DNA from: Lathyrus oleraceus | Taxonomy: Eukaryota; Streptophyta; Magnoliopsida; Fabales; Fabaceae | DNA length: 64,000 nt | NCBI RefSeq assembly: GCF_024323335.1 | Contig: NC_066579.1 | Coordinates: 251,341,575 to 251,405,574 of the forward strand | Direction: 5' to 3' | Shown: in pieces, positions 24,087 through 34,276 of the stretch | Position numbering within the stretch: position 1 is the stretch's first letter | How the letters are laid out: each line of letters begins with the position of its first letter | Made by a program: the position numbers and the translations under genes | The notes under the pieces: generated by a model | Databases searched by the model: none | Seen by the model: the letters and a program-made list of their open reading frames with translations, nothing else | Told to the model about the DNA's origin: nothing

Positions 24087-25068
24087 CCGCACTTCTATTT
24101 ATCCAAAGGAATGGCTAGAAAGCGAACAAAAGCCTATAAAGTTTTACAAACAAAACTAGTAAAAGGGGGTCAGAGATCTGGGTAAGGGGGTTGGTTATGT
24201 CATGGGAAGGTGTTAGGCACCCACAACATCCTAGGTACTCCTAGGGAGCCCTTTTCACAACTTGTTGCAAAGGTTATTGTTTATGAAATTATTTTGTGCA
24301 AACATGATTGAAGAGATGAGAAAAGAATGTACAAGTTATTTACATTTTTGTGTTTGGATGGATGAAACCCATTGCCTACGTACCATCTTAAAAAAGATAG
24401 GATCAAAACCTCGTAGTTCGGCTAAAAGATTTTGAAAAACGTGAGTGGATTGATTTTAAACAAAAGCCTTAAGGTCTTTTGTTATCAAAGGGAGAAAACT
24501 CGACCTGAACAACCACAAGTCCACCATGTGAGAACAGCTTCGACATGCTAGTGAGGGATTATGCCCTATAATAAGCATGGAAGTCTTACAATTCGATCAC
24601 TAAGGACAAAGGTGAGTATTATATCTACCACAAAGATAACTCAAACCTAATAGCTAAAGGTTATGAAAAGATTTGATTTGAGAAATGGTTGTTAAACCAC
24701 AAAAGAGATTTGAGTGGGTTGAATTAACCAATTAGAAGTATGTGCAAAAATGGTCAAAGTTGATTAGAGATTCAATTCACAATGAGTATTATGAAAGGAA
24801 GGTTTGAAAATCAAAAGCCTAAGGCTTAGGTTTCTAGTTTTGAAAACAAGTCAGACGTTTGCACAATAGTTTTCTGGTTTGGGTTAAGGATGAAAATATG
24901 GATCAAGGTTAAGCATGCAAAAGGTGAGGGTTAAGGGACAAAGCCACAAACAAGGTTGCTTTCTCAAGATCATAGAAATGATCCAAGTAAGTTCCTTTGG
25001 AATAGTCAAGCACAGGGCAAAAGCAAATAAAGTAAGTATCAGAGATAACAACAGCAAGAGGAAACAAG

Positions 25069-25190
25069 ATGCCAATAGATGGTCTTACACTCGACTCCAA
25101 GGAAATAGAATGCCAATCAATGGTCTTACATCCAACTCCTAACAACACAAAGGAAACAAATGCCAATAGCTGGACTTACATTGACTCCTC
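25069..25190 (-). repeat. U5 tandem motif in element A LTR
   Basis: Three copies of a TGCCAATNNNTGGNCTTACA phrase with an ACTCC tail, about 42-50 bp apart. The right LTR repeats them at 38896-39017. It belongs to the same motif family as 8921-9350 and 52066-52260. Confidence 0.75.
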
Positions 25191-26924
25191 AAAGGGACAA
25201 GGTAACTGTCACAAAGTATGAGCAATGATCATGGTAATGATATATAAGTAATGCTCAAAAAAAGAAAACAATGCACAGAGGCACACACAAAACATCATTG
25301 TACATGAACAAACAATCACACACTATGCACAGACAAGAGGCTTCACACAAGGGTGGGCTTTAGTCAAGGGATCATATCAACCTCGACAAACAAGCCAGTT
25401 GTATAAGTGTAAACAGAAGCTCTTAACCACTAACATTGAGAGTTAGGGTGAAGCTGATCAAATGGGAAATGAGGATTAGACCTCATGCTCTTAACCCTGG
25501 CCTGGGTGAGCTCAAGACAATGAAAGTGTGGGGATCCAGAATGAGGGACCCTATTCCACTTTACTGACTCTATACAAAGATCTTGGGTGTTTATTCAAGA
25601 GCATCAGCATGTAGTGCGAGCATAATGAAGGAATCACTGAATAACAGGGGATTGATTGCAAATCCCTTATATCTGTCAATTGCCTCTTCACTTAGGAGGA
25701 CTTATCAAGTAACAATGCCTCATTTAGAGGTATTTAGCACAAATGTAAACAATCAAAAACATGGCCTCATAAGGAGGATTTCAGCCAAATGCCTGCCAAA
25801 AAGGTGGCAGACTTCCAGACTACATGGAGAAGGAGGCTAAACTACCTCAGTGGTGTATCAACCACAATCCAAGGCTTATGCAAAAGCAACGCTAGCAAGC
25901 TACTAATGTACCTGTGCAAAAGGCTAATCAGTTAGTAACTCAGACAACTAATCAGAAAACAGAGAAACCAATCAACAGTGTTACACAAAGCAAGGCATGA
26001 GTGCAAGCACTCAAATTGTTTCATCTTATCAAATGACCTACAAAACAGCAAGAGTTAGTACTCAAAAGTATTTGCATCTCACAAGGTGAGACCAAACCAA
26101 AGGTCAAAGCTAAATGCCCAAACCTGAAACACAAAGCTCCAAAGGTGAGTACAAACCACTAGTACCAAGACTAGGGTCAAAGGAAAATCAAATAGTCAAA
26201 ACAGAAGTTAATATTCAACATGAAGCACATTAATCAAACAAAGACATGTCCTAAAAAGGATCAAAGCCAAATCAAAGGCAAAGCCATCAATTAATCAAGA
26301 TAAGGCAAAGGCAAGCAAAGGTGATCACAATTGGACATCAAGAATAGAAAATCCTCATTAAAACAAAAATGAGTCCAATGATCATGAAATTTTTTATGTG
26401 ATATTAACATGTTAAACACAAGCATCATGCATAAAATTAGAATCAGAAGAGATCAAATGACATGTGTATGAAAATTAACAAGAGCAACATCAAAATGTGT
26501 GACACAAATTGTCACAACGTGTATCCATGTGTCCAAAACAGTGATGGTATGTCATAAAAATTCCAGATCAAAGCTCAAAAATCAGTTAACATGTTATGAA
26601 TGAGCATGTCAAATTTCATGGCAATTGGACAATTAATGAGCATTTCACAATCAATTGAATGATTCATGGTAATTTTGCATACATGTTCAAACACACAATC
26701 TCAATTAAAAATCCAGAACCATTCAATTTACACAAATGACATCTAAAAATAATAGACATCAATACAATCAAGTGAGAAAAAATTGGGAGCAATTTGGATT
26801 TGTTTGCTATTTTTAATGATTTTTGGAATTTGAAGAAAATATATGAAATAAAATGAAAAAAAACACATGATAATTTGGAGGGAAATGGAATGTTTGAGTA
26901 AAGTTTGAAAAAGTGCTGGAAGTG

Positions 26925-27141
26925 GGAATTGAACCCAGGATCATGAAGTCACATGAGGCGCTAGAAAATATTAATCAGAAGTTGCCAAAGCCAGGTTTCG
27001 AACTGATGAAGGTATGGTCAAGGCAAGCGCATGAAAAATAAACTTCACAATTGTTTTGGCACAGATTCGAACTGAGGACTAAGAGGTTCAAACAGGCGCA
27101 TGAAAATTAAATCAAAACAACACGCAGCCAGGGATCGAACC
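26925..27141 (-). repeat. four B-box-like motifs in a 69-bp tandem repeat (3' LTR)
   Basis: On the minus strand the motifs read GGTTCAATTCC (26925-26935), AGTTCGAAACC (26994-27004), AGTTCGAATCT (27063-27073) and GGTTCGATCCC (27131-27141). Starts are 69, 69 and 68 bp apart. The consensus of the tRNA internal promoter B box is GGTTCGANTCC. The units also share a GCGCATGAAAA phrase, so this is a diverged tandem repeat whose best conserved part is the B-box-like core. Confidence 0.7.
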
Positions 27142-27161
27142 GAGGAAGCCAAGGTTGCAAG

Positions 27162-27179
27162 GCGTTTACAGTAAAACGC
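27162..27179 (-). other. short hairpin in element A LTR
   Basis: GCGTTT (27162-27167) and AAACGC (27174-27179) flank ACAGTA. It is about 820 nt downstream of the TATA-like box, close to the position of the stronger hairpins in the solo LTR and element B. Confidence 0.4.
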
Positions 27180-27344
27180 TGTGTACCACTAATTGAGGTG
27201 GCATGCCAACTCAATGGTCTACTTGCCACAAGGCGCAGTCAAGAGCGTGATGGCCAATGGTTTTGCCAATGGGAGTCACGCGAGCGCCAGCAGGAATAAA
27301 CCCTAGCAATTAAATGCAGGCGGCGACTGGTGGTTGTTTCCACC

Positions 27345-27374
27345 GTCTTCTCCGGCCAGCCAGGCGGAGAAGAC
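27345..27374 (-). other. 10-bp inverted repeat in element A LTR
   Basis: GTCTTCTCCG (27345-27354) and CGGAGAAGAC (27365-27374) are perfect arms. The right LTR copy has one arm mutated (GGAGAAAAC). Confidence 0.55.
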
Positions 27375-27988
27375 CTAAAAAAATTGCAGAAACTAAAAAG
27401 AAGCACATCAATGGAAAGATCTCGTCATGTAGAATGCAAATATCACATTAGCTAAGCCTAGTTCATCATGTATCAAGCAAATTGAACAAAAACATAATTG
27501 CAATCACAACTTCAAATCAGCATATCTCACTCAATACTCATCCATTTCAAATTCTATTTATATCAGGATCATCAGCAGTGCAAGATCTATCAATTCATGG
27601 CAATGAAATGAAGAATAATGAGATTCGAATTCCAACCTTTTTGGAGAGCAGTGAGTTGATTTCTTTGATTCAAGCTTCCTCCAGCTCCAGATATTCTCCT
27701 CAACTTGTGTATTGAAGCTTTATGCACGAATTGATGCTTGAATCCACCAAATTGAAGCTCAATTTTCGAAAACCATCTTCATGTTCAAGCTTTGTGTGGC
27801 TCGAAATCCAACTCAAACGAACAATCCAGATGATGATTCTTGCTCAGAATTACACAGGGGTCACGAATATGCAAAGATATTGAAGGTTTGTGTCAAGAAA
27901 TTTGGATTTTCAAAGAGAGAAAATTTGGAAGAAATTTGGAAATTTTAGATCTGAGTTCTGTTATGCCTCCAATGAAATTAGGGTTTTG

Positions 27989-27999
27989 CTTTTATATGG
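27989..27999 (-). promoter_or_regulatory. putative LTR TATA box (element A)
   Basis: The minus strand reads CATATAAAAGC, followed by AAAACCCTAATTTC and a CATAACAGAACTC phrase. The position matches TATA-like boxes in the solo LTR and element B. Confidence 0.5.
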
Positions 28000-29130
28000 T
28001 GTGTTAATGATGCTGAAACAAAGATTAAGCCAAAGCTAAACATGATTAGTGAAATAGGAGGTGTAGTGCAAAAAATGCAAGTGAGCTTAGCATGTACATG
28101 CTACACGTGAACAGTGCCATGTTGGGCCTTGAAATCACTTAAAATCAGCCAATAATCAACATGAAATTGGTATTTTGCATGTATGATCAATAAAATTTAA
28201 CTTCTTGATTTTCCCTCCAAAATGTTCATGCATGGACAAATGATCATGTGAGCTAATTTCATGCAATGCAATGTTTGATTTGGAAAATATTGGTCATAAG
28301 GAGCATGTTGCAAAAAGAGTGGACCAATTTGGAATTTTGGATCAAAAGTTATTGCCATGTTGAACTTCCATGCACACTTGGCAATCATTGGACCATAACT
28401 TCTCAACCATTCATCAGATGATCATGATGTTGGACTTTTTGGAAATGAGAGAGAAATATCTTCAACTTTCATGTTCAACAAAATTTCATTTGAAGCTTCT
28501 TTGATGTTGGAAAGTTAAGTTGAATATGGACTGAAAACATGCCATTTTAGGAAACTTGAAATTATAGGTCCCTTTCCATTTTGGGAAACTTTTGATATGA
28601 CCTCAAAATCTTCAATATGGATGTTTGAAATGTCTAATGGACCCTGTTTGAACATGAATGAAGTGTCTCAATCACCTCCCTAACCTCAAAGTCCTCAGTT
28701 GACTATGTAGTTGACTGTCTTGGTCCTCAGATGACCTGAAAATGCTTTGATGAATTTGAATCTCCACCACTTGGGAAAAATGCTCCAAAATGGAACCATA
28801 ACTCATATAAGCTCATCAAAATGATCATATGGTCCACATCTCAAGAAAATACCATCATCTCTTACACAAAGGATGCTCAGGAAGTGCTTGACCTGTGTTT
28901 GCTTAAGCTACAAGTAACAAATATTAATGACATATTTTTGTACTTTTGGTTAGTAAATGAAGTGATAAAAGTAATGATATACAATGCAAGTATGCTGGTG
29001 ATCAAAACCACTTAAAACAGATCCCTACCCAAAGGGGAAAGGAAGCCAAGATGCTCAAAGATCCTTGAGGTTATGCAATGAAATGCTATGATGCCATGAG
29101 GGATCTTAGGGACAAAATTAGGGTCTTACA

Positions 29131-29143
29131 GATGCCCCTATTT
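29131..29143 (-). other. polypurine tract of element A
   Basis: The minus strand reads AAATAGGGGCATC directly before the LTR start TGTAAGACC. This is the expected plus-strand DNA primer, and element B has GAATAGGGGCAGT at the same place. Confidence 0.85.
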
Positions 29144-32100
29144 AAGGTCATTCTAGCCGGAGAAGTGAAGGTTAAAATCTTCGTCTCGACGAGGTAGAAT
29201 GGGCTTAAATAATAACAAAGAGACAAATTTTGGTCCCTAAGAGACCTCATGATGCAAATGTATGTATGGAAAACAAAACTCTATGTGGGGATATGTATCC
29301 ATAAAGAAGAAAAGACAATCCATAGGAGTAATGCACTCACTAGGGACAGAGACTCTATTGGGGAACTCTCATGAATAAATCATTCAATGAGGAAAAACTC
29401 AAATGGGGAGTAAAGATTGAAAATGCGTGAGCAGGTCACGACTCAAAACTGGGGATAAGAGTTTTCCAAAGGGAACAAATCCATTGGAAAAACCCAAACG
29501 GACTAGAGGATGCGTGTATTGGGGAATATGCCAATACAGCAGAACTATCCACAAAGGATACTTCGGATAAAAATCCGGAACCTGATGGGAACCATCCACT
29601 AAGGGACCACACCGGGGATATCCAAAAGGAATCTCCTGGGGAAAATAACAGGAAATGAGGTGTTACCGGTTTACTTGGTAACAAGCTCAAGAAGAAATGA
29701 ATATCTAAGACCGGTATAAGGGTGAGAGATATCAAGACTTCAAAACATATGAGGAAGACCTAAAAAGGTATATTTCAACTCAGGAAAATCTGACTCCACA
29801 GGGGACCAAGGTCATAATAGGGAGCAGAAAGGAAGGAACACCAGGGATACCGATTTGTAGGCATATAATAGGTGACCGACCAACGTGAATTGGGGAATAT
29901 TCCCAAAACACTCATCATCCGAAAGAAGGGCTTCAAAAGCAAACACGACTAGGATGGACATTCGACTCCACAAAGGGAAACACGAATCTTACTCGATTGG
30001 AGAAGGACAAAAGGCTTCAACCAAAGAGCGCATGAGATATATTATCTATTACCGTCAGAACATAGATAATATACTCGAATGGAAGGAACACCAGGGATAC
30101 CGGTTACTGGGCATATAATAGGTGACCGACCGACCTGCATTGGGGAATATTCCCAAAACACTCATCATCCTGAAGAGAGCTAAAAAAGCAAACTTGTTTA
30201 AAGGATGGACATTCGATTCCGAAACAAAGGAATACGAATCTTACTCCGCTGGGGAAGGACAGAAGGCTCCGACCAGAAGAGTGCATGAGATATATTATCT
30301 ATTACCGTCATAACGTAGATAATATACTCGCATGGAAGATTATCCACAACCGGTTTACTGGGTTAATAAAGGATAAATCGACCGACAAGAAAGGCATCGG
30401 GATACCAAACTAGGTACATAATGATGACCAATCAAGGGGAGAAACATTCATTACCAACAAAAGGGTAAATGATAGAAGACTCATGGGGGATACATTGTTA
30501 AAAACAATGATCAATGAGATCCATCACCGACAAACGGTAAATGAAGGAGGATCCGCTGGCGACCTTACTGGAGATAAAATTGCTTAAACAGAGCAATTAT
30601 CCACAAAAGAAGGAGGGAATATCAAGACCGAATATTGGATAATGATAAACGCCACAGAAGGGATTATATCTACCGGTTATTGGGTAGAAAACCACGGAAG
30701 AGTAACTGTCATCAACTAGGATGAACAACAAAGGTTAACTCTGTACAGGGGGAAAAATTAGGGTTTACAACTACCGGTTTACTTGGTAGAAGGCCACCAA
30801 CTCCGCTGAGGGAAAGGTGAATAATTCTTGATATACTGATTAATTATTCAACAAAAGGAGGGATTACACCTACCAGTTTACTGGGTAGGAAACCACAAAT
30901 TCCACCGGGGATAACGTGAATGACTACTAAATATTGAGTAATTATTCATTTATACCACGGGGAAGTACAAGAGACAGTTACAAAAAGGCCAATTCAGGAT
31001 CAATCCAAAAAGGCAAACTGAATCAAGACTCATCCTAATGAGGATATAACTAAATAGGGGACACCCATCCCAATATATGTGTTGGGAGGAAACTGAAACA
31101 ACTATCATCCACGAGGATATAACTCAGTGGGGAATATGGAAGGAAAGGATAAACACTTTCTGCTTATGGGGCAGACTCTATATTGAGAGATCGAACACAC
31201 CCATATCTACTTGGGGAAAATATATCACCAGAAGCAGGGAATAACAAACAAAGATATATGGAAAAGAATTCAACATGAATATCTGAATGTTATGATTATG
31301 CATGATTTATGTTTGGTGAATGCTGACAAACAGACGTATCTAACACAAATAAGCCCAGGGAACAAACGCCCGGTACTACACCACAGGAGAGAAAGCCAAG
31401 ATCACCAGAGAATAAACAATTCTGACGGGGATCAGGAAACAGCAAGATCTCTGCAATGGATGAATCACCACAGATAAAAATCCATCACACCAAATCACTG
31501 AGGATTTATCTGAGGAGAAGAAGGAGAACTGGGGACCAGCCACCAGATACTGAACCTTCCAAAAGGAACCACAACTGCTGAGGAGGAAAGAATCACTACT
31601 CTGCTGAAGGGAGGGGAGGTGAAAACCTCAAAAAGCACTCTGAATGAGGAGGAGTCATAACAAAGACTCTGCTCAACAAAATCTGCTCTGGAGAAAAAAT
31701 CTGTTCGGGAGAAATCCCAACAAATACCCTGCTTGGGGAAAATCTCAAAAGAAACTCTGCTTGGGGAGAAATCCCAACAACAATATGGAGAAAGAGGATA
31801 CAACCAATGCCAGGAACATGAACAAAAGTCTTACCCTGTTGGAGATCATGCCACCCTTGGGAGAGCACTGTGGATCTCTTAAGTATCCTTTCATCATTGT
31901 GAACATTCACTTTGTTTAAAAACAATTTTATGAAAAATTTGTTTGTTTAAAAACAATGATATTTTATCAATTGAAACATGCAAAACATTTGTTGAATTGA
32001 AACAAATAAGAGTGCAAATAATTGGATAAAAGCTCAAATTAATTTGATGGAATGGTAGTCTGCAAATGGCAAGACTCCATAGATCTGTACAATTTTGAAA

Positions 32101-32281
32101 TCAGTGATATATATTGGAAGAGGGCTACATTGAACATAATGACCATTTCTCTACCAATTCGAATCTGATGTATTAGAAGCTTCAGTTGACGATGATTGAG
32201 CGAGAATCTCTGACGAAAAGACAGTTGTGAAACAGAAAGTCTTGTCAGGATGCAGTTACTTGCCAAATCCCTAATTTTTGC
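29144..32281 (-). other. Element A 3' untranslated region, repeat rich
   Basis: This is 3.1 kb of non-coding sequence between the LTR and the integrase end. It is built from degenerate short repeats: TACCGGTTTACTGGGTAG phrases (about 29660, 30350, 30673, 30773, 30871), a 250-bp tandem duplication (29832-30331) and CTCTGCTTGGGGA phrases (about 31600-31870). Hypervariable repeat-bearing 3' UTRs are known for Ogre elements and can seed satellites. ORFs on either strand are low in complexity and unconvincing. Confidence 0.7.
29832..30331. repeat. 250-bp tandem duplication in element A 3' UTR
   Basis: GAAGGAACACCAGGGATACC occurs at 29832 and again at 30082, and the two 250-bp units align throughout with moderate divergence. 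Each unit carries an 11-bp inverted repeat, ATATTATCTAT and ATAGATAATAT (30039-30049 and 30062-30072 in unit 1). Confidence 0.85.
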
Positions 32282-32429
32282 CTAGATTGCCCCAGGATGA
32301 GGTACTCAATCTAGCGGGATGCAAATATCATTTTTTTTATGTCTCTAACTTTTTCCTAGATCGCCCTTTCGGGTTTTCCACCGAGACGCTCATTTTTGCC
32401 TAAGCTGCCCTTTCGGGTTTTCAACTTAG
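32282..32429 (-). ncRNA. stem-loop array after pol of element A (cis RNA structure)
   Basis: This lies just beyond the integrase stop in element sense. The best member (32400-32429) has 5' arm CUAAGUUG and 3' arm CAGCUUAG as RNA, with one U.G pair, a four-A bulge and an inner CCC-GAAA-GGG stem-loop. An 8-bp stem CTAGATTG/CAATCTAG (32282-32289 with 32307-32314) is a second member with another loop. A third (32356-32387) keeps the inner CCC-GAAA-GGG but has lost one outer arm. Element B has the same array. This is a predicted cis structure; no free RNA is claimed. Confidence 0.55.
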
Positions 32430-32450
32430 CGAGCCATTCTGTTTTTATTT

Positions 32451-33094
32451 TTAGGCGAAGTATTTCTTGACTGCATCTGAATTCACAGGACGAGTGAAAT
32501 CCTCCCCATCCATAGTTGTAAGCATCAAAGCTCTGCCTGAAAAGGCTCTCTTGATAACATATGGACCTTCATAGTTTGGAGTCCACTTGCCCCTGGAATC
32601 GGGCGCGAAATACAAGACTTTCTTGAGCACGAGGTCACCTTCTCGGAACACACGAGGCTTGACCTTCTTGTCAAAAGCTTTTCATTCTCTACTGATATAA
32701 CTGACCATGACACATGGCAGTTAATCTTTTTCTTTTCAATCAAATTCAGCTGGTCGTAACGACTCTGAACCCATTCAGCATCAGTCAACTTGGGGTTTGA
32801 GGGCGTCATCACTTTTTTCTTCTTTATTTTGATTTTTGATTTTTTGTTTTTTTTTTTTTTTGTTTTGATTTTGATTTTGTTTTTCACCCCTTTTTATTTT
32901 TACATTTGTAAAACCCCAATTTGACTGTTTCCGGGTTCTCAAGATGCGGCTGACTGATCTTCTTTTCATGCTCAAGAAGACGGGTAATCTCGCTAGGAAT
33001 CCCTTCAACATCATCTTCCTCTGCTTCGAATACAGGGAATTCAAAATTGGGAGATGGCGTTGGATCATTATGTTCAATGGGTTTAGAAATCAAT
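32451..33094 (-). pseudogene. Element A pol exon remnant: start of pol plus integrase C-terminus
   Basis: The minus-strand start of exon 2 reads through the acidic region FEAEEDDVEGIP to ENPETVKLG, equivalent to residues up to 56 of the pol ORF of element B. It then runs into about 110 bp of A-rich sequence coding only Lys/Asn/Ile (32813-32925). It resumes at LTDAEWVQSRYDQLNLIEKK, equivalent to B residue 1038 onward, and ends at the integrase tail with KWTPNYEGPYV and MDGEDF. All of RT, both RNase H domains and the zinc finger plus catalytic core of integrase are absent. A further frameshift lies near 32690. Element A could move only with enzymes supplied in trans. Confidence 0.85.
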
Positions 33095-33360
33095 CTGCAT
33101 AATGATTTTGGATATGAAAAGCTTTTGAATTTAAACAAGACAAATCATTATGCAGATGAAAAGCTGATTTTATTCTTGTTTTTAGGGTTTTTTGTGATCA
33201 CCAATTTCATGCAAAAAAGCGAAAAAGGAAAACAATTGGAAAAACAAATGTTTAACATGAATTTACTGAATGAAATATCATTGTATTAATGATGCCAACA
33301 ATGTCATCACTCCTCCTTTTGGCATGGGAGAAGGGTTTTCAAACAAAGCAAACATATTAC
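33095..33360 (-). other. Element A intron between protease and pol (266 bp)
   Basis: The donor on the minus strand is CAGC^GTAATATG (GT at 33360-33359) and the acceptor ATTATGCAG^ATTG (AG at 33096-33095). Splicing would skip the TAA stop directly after the donor and join phase 2: codon GC+A, then TTG, in frame with the pol remnant. AATAAA lies inside the intron (33169-33174). A perfect 16-bp inverted repeat (33093-33108 with 33142-33157) covers the acceptor. Ogre elements are known to splice an intron here. Confidence 0.75.
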
Positions 33361-34276
33361 GCTGACTTATGAATGACCGTAGGAACATCCACAGCGACCC
33401 AATTGTTGCAGATCCCACCAGGGATGACAAAATTGTCGGAGTCCTCTGCATCCTCTTCCAAGATAGCAGCAGCTTCTTCATCAACAGTGTGGATGAAACC
33501 TCCACTCTTGAACAATCCTTTCTCATTGAAGACCCCAGAAGAAAATCCAATGCCAGCCCGAGACTTATTATCTTCAAGCTCAATCATTTTTCCTAATCCA
33601 GCCGTTGCACCACTCTCAATGGCCAACTTCGCACCTTATAGGAAGCAAATGAAGGAGTTCTCTTCTCAATCGGCTCAGCAATAGATAAAGCTTGGAAATG
33701 AGTTCCAACTTCATCCTCAGCATCAATATACGAGAAGGAAGACAAGTGGCTAACCAGGAGAGCCTTTTCTGCCCCTACCACAACCAGTTTCTTATTCTTA
33801 ACGAATTTCAGCTTCTGGTGTAGGGTGGATGTCACAGCGCCAACCTCATGAATCCATGGTCTGCCTAAGAGACAGTTGTATGATGGGTGAATATCCATAA
33901 CCTGGAAGGTAATCTGGAAATCACTTGGTCCAATCTTGATTGGGAGATCAACTTCCCCAATCACAGTCTTACGCGACCCATCAAAAGCTTTCACAACAAC
34001 TCCACTCTGCCTCATGGGAGGCCCTTGATATGACAATCTAGAGAGAGTAGATTTCGGCAATACATTCAGGGATGACCCAGTGTCCACCAGCACGTTGGAC
34101 ATGGCGTCGTCTTTGCAATTTATTGAAATGTGTAAAGCCATGTTGTGGTCTCTTCCCTCCTCAGGGAGATCAAAGTCACAGAAACTCAAATTGTTACAAG
34201 CAGTGATATTTGCAACAATGCTATCGAACTATTCTATTGTGACGTCGTGATCAACATACGCCAGATCCAAAACTTT
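33361..34276 (-). pseudogene. Element A aspartic protease region, decayed
   Basis: The retropepsin domain is recognisable in the ORF 34189-33593. It has the catalytic loop LVDTGSSLNVLP and, about 50 residues on, the family's second motif CLLGRPWIHEVGAV. A one-base loss near 33637 (in the SYK region, by comparison with element B) throws the frame; the correct frame resumes as 33626-33357 with SGATAGLGKMIELED and ends at the intron donor. Upstream, two CAG-to-TAG type stops (34274-34276 and about 34230) separate it from gag. In the active element it would be the C-terminal part of Gag-Pro, cleaving the polyprotein. Confidence 0.8.

Larger units (their letters stand above)
24015..29130 (-). mobile_element. 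Element A (Ogre) 3' LTR, complete
   Basis: This 5116-bp LTR has ends TGTAGCGG and GTCTTACA on the plus strand. It is the left copy of a pair with 37842-42140; the two can be followed base by base with only scattered differences. It is followed at 29131 by the polypurine tract of the minus-strand element, so it is the 3' LTR in element sense. Contents in element sense are U3, a TATA-like box (27989-27999), a hairpin pair, four B-box-like motifs (26925-27141), U5 tandem repeats (25069-25190) and the conserved U5 end. ORFs shared by both copies are explained by LTR identity, not by coding. Confidence 0.92.

Noticed and set aside
24909..25166. 85-aa minus-strand ORF present in both LTRs of element A (also 38736-38993), with a loosely similar sense ORF at 1846-2043
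   Set aside because: Both copies are explained by LTR identity. The similarity to 1846-2043 extends at the DNA level through non-coding LTR sequence. A dN/dS test over many LTRs would be needed to claim a peptide.
26925..27141. Possible tRNA genes at the GGTTCGA motifs
   Set aside because: No cloverleaf, anticodon arm or A box could be drawn around any of the four; only the B-box-like core is present.
31495..31925. Overlapping minus-strand ORFs with repeated SPSRVF/SPEQI peptides
   Set aside because: They derive from the GCTTGGGGA repeats of the element A 3' UTR.
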